From Metabacillus rhizolycopersici (GTDB taxonomy: Bacteria > Bacillota > Bacilli > Bacillales > Bacillaceae), in NCBI RefSeq assembly GCF_020075705.1, contig NZ_JAIQUM010000065.1:1-29210 (forward strand): 29,210 bases of DNA. The letters are read 5' to 3'. Position 1 is the first letter of the stretch. The number at the start of each line of letters is the position of its first letter. This document shows, in pieces, positions 23,192 to 29,210 of the stretch. The translations under genes and the position numbers were made by a program. Under the pieces are notes generated by a model. That model searched no databases, was not told where the DNA came from, and saw nothing but the letters and a program-made list of their open reading frames with translations.

Positions 23192-24541
23192 ATGATTATT
23201 TTTATTTACACAGCGCTTATTATTTTATATCTAATCTCCAATTTTATTTCAGATCCATTTTTATCATATATCATTGGTATAATCGCATTATTCGCTTTAT
23301 TCATTTCGTTATTCCACGCTAAGGGTTTATATTTAATATCTGGCATTTGCTTTTCTTCAATCGGAATTTATTTGTTTTTTACTAGTGACTCGCCTTGGTA
23401 TACTTTCTTTTTACACTTTGAATCTATGCTCGGGGTGCTGTCACTCTTTCTAGTTCTTCCCTTTATAAATTCGATCATTCGTGTAGGTCGCTACGACATA
23501 AACCTTAGTCTACTATTACAGCATGGGGTAACTCGCTTAAGTAAGTTATATAGACGTAGTTTTCTAGTTTGTCATTTTCTTGGCTTATTTCTCAATATTG
23601 CAACGCTCCCTTTATTAAAAAGTTCTTTAGATCGAACGTTAAGCCAATTATCAAAACAGGCTGCAGATAAATTTTTGACTCAAAATTTATTACGCGCTTA
23701 TGCATTATGCCTTACTTGGAGTCCTATGGAAGTAATGGTTAGTCAATCTATAGATATTACAGGTAAAGAATATTATCATATATTCCCGATTATGATCTCA
23801 ATAGCGATAATTATCATTATTTCAGATTGGGCACTCTCATATTTTAAACATGATAAAATCCCGCTAGTAATTGAACACAAAACAGAAATCTCACTAAAAA
23901 AAGTATATAAAAAAGTGTTAGAAATGGCCTTTATGCTGTTGATTTTCATTCTTCTCGTTTCCTTATTACAGCGCGTCCTTGATAAAGGCTTTCTTTTCTC
24001 AGTCGTACTGTTGATTGTGCCAATTTCTATTGTTTGGGCATTATACATCGGTAAAATAAAGAGATATTTTTCGGTTACTATTCCCCATTGGAAAGAGCGT
24101 ACGAGAGGATTATCAAACTACTTTTTTATGTTTTTAAGTGCAGGACTATTCGTAGAATTGCTATCTCTTTCAGGACATCTATCCTTTTTACAAACAGCTT
24201 TTAGTTCAGTGTCAGATCGATCATTATTGCTTTATTTATCAATTGGTGGTTATTTCTTATTTACTTCGCTTATCGGGTTTCATCCATTAGTTTCAATTAC
24301 TCTTCTAACTGAATTGTTAGATCCGATATTACCTGAAATTTCTACGATCTCATTAACCATTGTATTGATTGCTTGTAGTTTATCGACTGTTATGTACAGT
24401 CCATTTAATTTATCAGTATCACTTTTATCTGATCAATTAAAAATTAACTCTTACAGAATGGGAATATGGAATATCCCCTTTGCAATTTTTTATATGTTAG
24501 TCAGTATCTTCATTGCTTATTTACTTGGCTTTATTCTCTAG
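23192..24541 (+). CDS. polytopic membrane protein, probable transporter, family not recognised
   Basis: 449 residues, extremely hydrophobic, with about 11-13 predicted helices and short basic loops (KLYRRSF, KIKRYF, WKERTRG). There is no signal peptide or soluble domain. Two segments look like re-entrant or transport-core motifs: AYALCLTWSPMEVMVSQSID in the first half, and FTSLIGFHPLVSITLLTELL plus STVMYSPFNLSVSLL in the second. This internal two-fold pattern recalls ion-transporter (IT) superfamily carriers such as the DcuC, NhaD or CitM types, but I cannot place it. Its promoter has the same operator geometry as the catabolic genes, so it is likely a carrier for the pathway substrate, an intermediate or a waste acid. 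It shares a terminator with lacI. Confidence 0.8.
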   Translation: MIIFIYTALIILYLISNFISDPFLSYIIGIIALFALFISLFHAKGLYLISGICFSSIGIYLFFTSDSPWYTFFLHFESMLGVLSLFLVLPFINSIIRVGRYDINLSLLLQHGVTRLSKLYRRSFLVCHFLGLFLNIATLPLLKSSLDRTLSQLSKQAADKFLTQNLLRAYALCLTWSPMEVMVSQSIDITGKEYYHIFPIMISIAIIIIISDWALSYFKHDKIPLVIEHKTEISLKKVYKKVLEMAFMLLIFILLVSLLQRVLDKGFLFSVVLLIVPISIVWALYIGKIKRYFSVTIPHWKERTRGLSNYFFMFLSAGLFVELLSLSGHLSFLQTAFSSVSDRSLLLYLSIGGYFLFTSLIGFHPLVSITLLTELLDPILPEISTISLTIVLIACSLSTVMYSPFNLSVSLLSDQLKINSYRMGIWNIPFAIFYMLVSIFIAYLLGFIL

Positions 24542-24590
24542 TATTCATTCAAAAAATTAATAAGTCATTTATTTAGCTTTTCCTTCATAC

Positions 24591-24638
24591 AAAAAGGGCC
24601 TGTAAAGAAAATTCATTTTTTCTTTACAGGCCCTTTTT
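24591..24638. terminator. bidirectional terminator between the membrane-protein gene and lacI
   Basis: Perfect 20-base arms, AAAAAGGGCCTGTAAAGAAA (24591-24610) and its complement at 24619-24638, around eight bases, with A- and T-runs on the outer ends. It serves both convergent genes. Confidence 0.93.
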
Positions 24639-24688
24639 ATATTCACCATAAATTATTAATGGATAACTCTGTACATCCTTAATTACTT

Positions 24689-25720
24689 TCATTTTTTTCT
24701 AAAAACGAAAGAAGAATCACGTTCAATAAGCTCTGGATTTAAAATAATACGCTGGTGTTCGCGTTCAAAATCAAGGATGCGCTGGTGAAGAAGGTTTGCA
24801 GCGTTCGAACCAATTTGTCGTGCAAATGATGAGACAGAAGTTAGAGGTGGATTAACTACGTCTGCTTCTGGGACATTATCAAATCCCACTACAGCCATAT
24901 CTTGTCCAGGCGTCAACCCAACATCCCTTAATCCGAGCATTACACCAAATGCGACCAAATCACTAAAGCAAAAAGCTGCCGTCGGAGGATTCGGCTGACT
25001 AAGTACCTGCTGTACAGCTTCCATTCCACCATCCCGCGTTGGAGCAGAATCTACCAACAAAGATGCATCAATTTCAATTCCCGCCTTGTGAAGTGCAAGA
25101 CCATATCCCTCAAATCGTTCTTTCCAAGTAGATGACTCAGAGCGACCACCTAGGAAAGCGATTCTACGATGCCCCTTCAATATTAGATGATTCACAGCCA
25201 ATTCTGCTCCATCTTTGTAATTAACTCCAACATAATCGCAGTTCGCTTCGGCAAGCTCTCTTACGGCAAGAACAATAGGTATGTCCAATTTCTTTATTCG
25301 ATCAATAGTTTCTTTTGAAGTAGCTGAGACAGGGCATAGTATTACCCCTCCAACTCGATGCTCCAACATTGTTGATAGAAGACGGTCTTGTTTACTATCA
25401 GAATCAAAAGTAGTACCTAAAAGAACCGTGTATCCTTCCTTTTCTAACGCATGGTGTACACCAATTAATAATTCAGAAAAAAATGTATTTGCAATATCTG
25501 TAATAATTATCCCAACTGTGGACGAGCGCTGTGAACGCAGATTAGCTGCAACACGATCGTATACGTAACCCAGTTCGCGCATGGATTCTAAAACTTTCTT
25601 ACGCGTCTTTTCAGAGATATTAGGACTATCGCGAACAATAAGAGAAGCGGTTGCACGCGATACACCTGCATGCTCTGCTACTTGCTGCAAAGTAACTCGA
25701 GAGCGTTTCTTACGTTGCAT
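24689..25720 (-). CDS. LacI-family transcriptional repressor
   Basis: 343 residues from the ATG at 25720, with AGGTGA eight bases upstream; a GTG four codons earlier is the alternative. The N-terminal helix-turn-helix reads TLQQVAEHAGVSRATASLIV, followed by the hinge helix with its minor-groove Leu (DRVAANLRS). A periplasmic-binding-protein-like core follows: VGIIITDIANTFFSELLIGV, a region ending HRRIAFLGG, AFCFSDLVAFGVMLGL and VVGFDNVPEADVVNPPLTSV. It normally binds a small sugar-like ligand and releases its operator. The CG-centred palindrome TTAGATCGATCTAA that recurs at the neighbouring catabolic genes is the expected kind of site, so I infer it is their repressor. No copy is present before its own gene, so simple autoregulation through that site is not seen. 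Confidence 0.93.
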   Translation of the reverse strand: MQRKKRSRVTLQQVAEHAGVSRATASLIVRDSPNISEKTRKKVLESMRELGYVYDRVAANLRSQRSSTVGIIITDIANTFFSELLIGVHHALEKEGYTVLLGTTFDSDSKQDRLLSTMLEHRVGGVILCPVSATSKETIDRIKKLDIPIVLAVRELAEANCDYVGVNYKDGAELAVNHLILKGHRRIAFLGGRSESSTWKERFEGYGLALHKAGIEIDASLLVDSAPTRDGGMEAVQQVLSQPNPPTAAFCFSDLVAFGVMLGLRDVGLTPGQDMAVVGFDNVPEADVVNPPLTSVSSFARQIGSNAANLLHQRILDFEREHQRIILNPELIERDSSFVFRKK

Positions 25721-25823
25721 ATTTATAATCACCTACTTACAGCATATTATATATATTCTTTACTAGTTTTAAAGACTAAAATACCGAGTATTACCATTCC
25801 ACTTAAACTAAAATACATTCCTT

Positions 25824-25837
25824 AGAAAACGATTCCA
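25824..25837 (+). promoter_or_regulatory. weak cre-like site upstream of lacI
   Basis: AGAAAACGATTCCA matches the cre consensus TGWAANCGNTNWCA at 12 of 14 positions, about 105 bases upstream of the lacI start codon. It could equally be chance. Confidence 0.3.
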
Positions 25838-25976
25838 TTATTGAACAAGATGGAAAATAACCAATCGTAAATAATACCAAGATTTAGTACTAGCTACATT
25901 ATATGTATCAATTATCAGCATTGTCAATTAAACAAACAAAAACGCAAAAGATAAGGCCTATGGTTATAGTTTTTAA

Positions 25977-26171
25977 CAGGCAACAAAATTATCTAAATAT
26001 CCACATATATATACAGCTACTCATCAGTTAAACCAAACGAAAGAATATCAGGGAGGAATACTGAAGGCCAGTAAATATCGGGAACAATGTATGGATTGGT
26101 GGGAGAGCCATTATAAATTCCGGGGTAGAATAGGTGATAATGTTGTTATGGGTGGCAATCTTGCAAAATAA
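25977..26171 (+). pseudogene. possible 3' remnant of an unrecognised gene
   Basis: The frame is open for 64 codons from just after a stop at 25974 to TAA 26169-26171, with no good start at its left end. The protein has a natural look (KYREQCMDWWESHYKFRGRI, then GDNVVMGGNLAK) rather than the low complexity of chance AT-rich frames. A strong plus-strand terminator follows 30 bases later, as expected after a real gene. I do not recognise the family. An ATG inside it (26091) would give only 26 residues. Confidence 0.35.
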
Positions 26172-26200
26172 TTAAACAAATTAAAGTATAATTACGCATT

Positions 26201-26241
26201 AAAAGGGTGAGCATCTACTATAAATGGTGACTCACCCTTTT
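26201..26241 (+). terminator. terminator after the plus-strand remnant
   Basis: The exact 11-base arms AAAAGGGTGAG (26201-26211) and CTCACCCTTTT (26231-26241) flank a 19-base loop and end in a T-run. It could work in both directions and also close the dsdA remnant. Confidence 0.75.
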
Positions 26242-26279
26242 GTCTATGTTTATTATTTTATATAAGAATCAAATGAGGT

Positions 26280-27088
26280 TCAATTTCTTTCTGGTTTACC
26301 ACCAACCCCATATGGAAGATATCCAAATAGATGGTTTTCATCTACTACTATTTTCATATGGTCCAATTTTTTAAAAAATCTAGACGCCGTAACGGCATAC
26401 CCTAAAATAAAGTAGTAGAATTTTCATCATCGACAAAATGACAATTTGGATCTAAATCTGTTTGTTTTCTCCCTTCTTCTACTGCCATGCTGTAATCAGA
26501 CTCACGTTCAACTACTGTACCCCTTTTACTTTTTAGAGGGTCTTTTTTCCATTTTTTTCGCATCAACAGACATATGAACCGTTACGTTAAAACCCAACTT
26601 TGCGCTCATAATACCAATACTAAGACCTAAGTTTCCTGTTGATCCTACTACAATAGAATATTGGGAGATGAAATTTCCAAATTCATAACTACCCATAATT
26701 GAATAATCCTCTTCAAGTGTTAGCATCTTATTTGCTATAGCGAGAGATCTTCAGCATGCTTTAGCACCTCATAAATACCTCCTCTGCCTTAATAGATCCA
26801 GAAATAGCAAGATGACTGTCACACTTAAGCAATAATTTCCCCTCTAGTTTTTGGTTAAACATTTTCTCAAGATAGGAATGCATGTGAGCAATTTCAACCG
26901 TAGGGGACTCAATAATGCCATTCATTTCTTGTGTTTCCGGAAAGACTTTAGCTATATATCTAGCAAATCTGCGCAATCTCTCTTCTGCTTCTTTTACATC
27001 CTTTTCGCTTAAAGAAATATTATGAATCGACCCTTCAAATGCTCTGCATTTAGGATTCTTCCAAAACATTCCTTCAGTTGAAATAATT
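26280..27088 (-). pseudogene. dsdA: D-serine dehydratase pseudogene
   Basis: Three blocks on the minus strand match the PLP-dependent D-serine ammonia-lyase DsdA in the right order. The first, 27069-26761, has [39 protein letters not shown] and [16 protein letters not shown], with the PLP lysine in SGSIK. The second, 26726-26526, has [20 protein letters not shown] and [11 protein letters not shown]. The third, about 26515-26280, has [28 protein letters not shown], an in-frame stop, and a region ending [10 protein letters not shown]. Frames change between blocks and the N-terminus and the C-terminal third are missing (family length about 430-450). It is clearly dead by frameshifts, stops and deletion. 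Confidence 0.9.
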
Positions 27089-27239
27089 TACGCTATTACC
27101 AACCAGGGTCTATGCCCTTGTCCAAACTATTTACCGTTGTAAATATGTTGAATTTGTTGGCGGTCGCCTGTCTGTACCCCAATAATAACTAACTTCAATA
27201 ATAAAAATTAACTTGACCAATAGAATAATTATCTTACTA

Positions 27240-27268
27240 TTGTTTATCTTCAGTTTTTAATATATAAT
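27240..27268 (+). promoter_or_regulatory. promoter of the BASS-family transporter gene
   Basis: TTGTTT (27240-27245), 17-base spacer and a perfect TATAAT (27263-27268), 35 bases before the start codon. The rest of 27089-27239 shows nothing else. Confidence 0.6.
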
Positions 27269-27303
27269 CTAACACATTAAATTATTTTTAAAAGAGGGAA
27301 AAA

Positions 27304-28269
27304 ATGAAAACTTTAGAGCGTTTTAGTCAGTTTGTTAGTAGTACATTTGCCATTTGGGTATTAATTTTTGCAGCATTTGCTTTTTTGTCACCAAATACAT
27401 TTTCCTGGATTGGCGGATACATTACCATTTTATTAGGTATTGTCATGTTTGGTATGGGTTTAACCATAACTGTAGATGATTTTAAAGAGGTATTAACAAG
27501 ACCAAAAGATGTAGCAATTGGAGTAATTGGTCAATTTGTTATTATGCCGACTCTAGCTTATCTTTTGGCGAAGGGATTTAATTTACCACCAGAAGTTGCA
27601 GTAGGAGTTATATTAGTTGGATGTTGTCCAGGAGGAACTTCATCAAATGTTATGACATTTTTATCTAAGGGCGATGTTGCTCTTTCTGTAACGATTACAT
27701 CTATCACAACCATATTGGCACCCTTTGTTACACCAGCACTTATTTTATTATTCGCTAGCGAATGGGTTGATATATCACCAAGCTCTTTGTTCATTTCGAT
27801 TGTACAAGTTGTTCTAATTCCGATTATTTTAGGAATCGTAATCCAAAAAATATTTAAAAAACAAGCTCAAGCAAGCGTGAAAGTGTTACCTTTGGTTTCA
27901 GTAATTGCAATCGTAGCAATTGTATCGGCTGTTGTTGCCGGGAGCCACGAAAAAATCGCCGAAACAGGATTGCTAATTTTTGCTGTTGTTATTTTGCACA
28001 ACACACTTGGTTATTGCTTAGGTTACTTATTTGGAAAAATATTCAAAATGAATTTATCAAAGAAGAAAGCAGTCGCTATCGAGGTTGGCATGCAAAATTC
28101 TGGATTAGGTGTTGCCCTTGCAACTGCTCATTTTTCACCTTTAGCAGCAGTACCAAGTGCAATCTTCAGTGTATGGCATAATATTTCAGGGCCCATTTTG
28201 GCAACTATCTTTAGTCGTATGAAAGAGAAAGAAGAAAGCAGCAATGAAAGTATTACTAAAGCTAATTGA
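27304..28269 (+). CDS. yocS: bile acid:sodium symporter (BASS) family transporter, YocS-like
   Basis: 321 residues with nine to ten predicted helices, the usual size of the family and close in length and sequence to B. subtilis YocS as I recall it. Family landmarks are IVMFGMGLTITVDDF in the first third and VILVGCCPGGTSSNVMTFLS around residues 101-120, which forms part of the sodium and substrate site. The second repeat carries EVGMQNSGLGVALATAHF. Family members carry bile acids, pantothenate or 2-keto acids with sodium. In soil Bacillus an organic or keto acid is more likely than bile acid. AGAGGG precedes the ATG. The gene has its own promoter and terminator and no copy of the catabolic operator, so it is an independent unit. 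Confidence 0.9.
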   Translation: MKTLERFSQFVSSTFAIWVLIFAAFAFLSPNTFSWIGGYITILLGIVMFGMGLTITVDDFKEVLTRPKDVAIGVIGQFVIMPTLAYLLAKGFNLPPEVAVGVILVGCCPGGTSSNVMTFLSKGDVALSVTITSITTILAPFVTPALILLFASEWVDISPSSLFISIVQVVLIPIILGIVIQKIFKKQAQASVKVLPLVSVIAIVAIVSAVVAGSHEKIAETGLLIFAVVILHNTLGYCLGYLFGKIFKMNLSKKKAVAIEVGMQNSGLGVALATAHFSPLAAVPSAIFSVWHNISGPILATIFSRMKEKEESSNESITKAN

Positions 28270-28344
28270 ACTACCCCTACCTAAAATTCTACCTGATTTT
28301 TGAGGAAGGGGATTCCTAAAAGAACATACTAAGAGACTTAGCAG

Positions 28345-28377
28345 ACCATTGCCCGTTCAACCGGGCAATGGTTTTTC
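28345..28377 (+). terminator. terminator after the BASS gene
   Basis: The exact 11-base arms ACCATTGCCCG (28345-28355) and CGGGCAATGGT (28362-28372) with a six-base loop, followed by TTTTT. From here to 28510 I see nothing else. Confidence 0.92.
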
Positions 28378-28509
28378 TACTTTCTGACTTAGACAAACCT
28401 TGTTCCAACAAGTCCGGAAGTGCCCAAGAGGGAAAAGATCACTCACCTAGTAATACTTGCTTGGAATCGAAAATTCCATCTGATACAAACAATAGGTATA
28501 TACATTAGA

Positions 28510-28930
28510 TAGGTATGTTGAAACCCACTTCGATTGCACCCAATGATGTAGACCCGCTATCTTCTTCGGTGAAGGGACTTTAACACTGGTGAAGGTTTTT
28601 CCCCTTTGAATCCAATAACCCTTCTAGCAATGACATAAGATGCTGTTGGGTGAATGCTAATCCCATGTCGCTTCCTTATACTTAATTTACCGATTTGACT
28701 CGTGTAGGTTGGATTCATCTCACATACAGCTACATCCTTTTTGTTCGCATGATTTTTTATTGCTAAAATAAGCTGATGATAAGCGAACATCGACATTTTC
28801 TGAATCTCCCTATTATTTCCGTATGCATGTGATACTTTCGACTTCGTTGTATTCAACTTTTCAATCACAATCGGTTTTTTGAGTTTTTCAATTAAAATGT
28901 TTATAAGTGTTTGTATTGTATTGATGATAC
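28510..28930 (-). pseudogene. C-terminal fragment of a TnpB-related IS200/IS605 accessory protein
   Basis: The minus-strand frame reads KLKKPIVIEKLNTTKSKVSH, MSMFAYHQLILAIKNHANKK, then VAVCEMNPTYTSQIGKLSIR and SIHPTASYVIARRVIGF. This is the end of the large TnpB-related proteins, with the NPxYTSxIG and HxxASYVIARR motifs of their RuvC-like domain. An in-frame stop at 28557 ends it early, while the +1 frame continues with KKIAGLHHW, the expected next motif, so a frameshift is present. The N-terminal two thirds are missing. A decayed insertion next to the rrn terminator. Confidence 0.75.
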
Positions 28931-29056
28931 ACCTATTATCCTAAGTATTAGAGCCATTATTACTGTTAAACTAATTTCCCTCCAACTCACTATACATCCG
29001 ACCGAATCAAGTGATCTGCAGCTTCCAAAACCCATTAAAGTATTTTTTAAAAACAC

Positions 29057-29087
29057 AAAAAAGACCAGTATCTCTACTGATCCTTTT
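29057..29087 (-). terminator. rrn operon terminator
   Basis: Read on the minus strand, GATCAGTA pairs with TACTGGTC (one G-U pair) around GAGA and is followed by TTTTTT. It lies directly downstream of 5S. The interval from here to about 28930 holds nothing I can assign. Confidence 0.85.
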
Positions 29088-29094
29088 TCATTTA

Positions 29095-29210
<116 letters not shown>

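Noticed and set aside
24213..24222. CAGATCGATC inside the membrane-protein gene
   Set aside because: It lacks the flanking TTA/TAA half-site bases and is coding sequence; likely chance.

Overview
The window comes from a low-GC Gram-positive chromosome, almost certainly a member of the Bacillaceae. The evidence is the 16S 5' end with its typical Bacillus leader and tandem promoters at the left edge, a Bacillus-type 5S gene at the right edge, GGAGG-type ribosome binding sites, CcpA (cre) sites and many Bacillus-like proteins. Both rRNA genes lie on the minus strand, so the 29 kb is the complete interval between two tandem rrn operons. Almost everything inside it is accessory catabolism, edged and punctuated by decayed mobile DNA.

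Layout. 1-300: 16S start, leader and promoters P2 and P1. 300-1000: a broken small ORF, a long hairpin and a group II intron reverse-transcriptase scrap. 1077-3032: an MFS transporter with a long control region (two palindromic operators and a cre site). 3114-7298: sucB and sucA (2-oxoglutarate dehydrogenase E2 and E1). 7364-8324: a divergent control region with two copies of a 17-bp operator, and a FadR-type GntR regulator. 8513-10681: a class III CoA-transferase and an HMG-CoA-lyase-family enzyme. 10859-12322: a stand-alone TnpB. 12520-14605: a PaaI-type thioesterase, a structured repeat, an MFS remnant and a second MFS transporter. 14945-16673: a second structured repeat, a type II 3-dehydroquinate dehydratase and a TIM-barrel isomerase/dehydratase-like protein. 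16706-22583: a ThDP-dependent enzyme, a zinc alcohol dehydrogenase and two near-duplicate aldehyde dehydrogenases. 22584-23191: an operator-rich divergent control region. 23192-25720: an unrecognised polytopic membrane protein and a LacI-type repressor. 25977-27088: a plus-strand remnant and a dsdA pseudogene. 27304-28269: a BASS-family transporter (YocS-like). 28510-29210: a TnpB-related scrap, an rrn terminator and 5S.

How it works together. Six exact copies and one degenerate copy of the palindrome TTAGATCGATCTAA sit upstream of the first MFS gene, of each aldehyde dehydrogenase and of the membrane protein. At three promoters the palindrome begins 4-5 bases after the predicted -10 box. A CG-centred even palindrome is what LacI-family repressors bind, and the only LacI gene here shares a terminator with the membrane-protein gene, so I infer one local regulon. 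cre sites nearby imply carbon catabolite repression. The coupled run ALDH-ADH-ThDP enzyme-TIM barrel, followed by dehydroquinate dehydratase and an MFS carrier, looks like a degradation route for a cyclic polyol, a quinate/shikimate-like acid or a sugar acid. The substrate cannot be named from sequence. A second, independent circuit joins sucAB to the GntR regulator through shared operators and lies beside a CoA-transferase/lyase pair that may use the succinyl-CoA made by SucAB.
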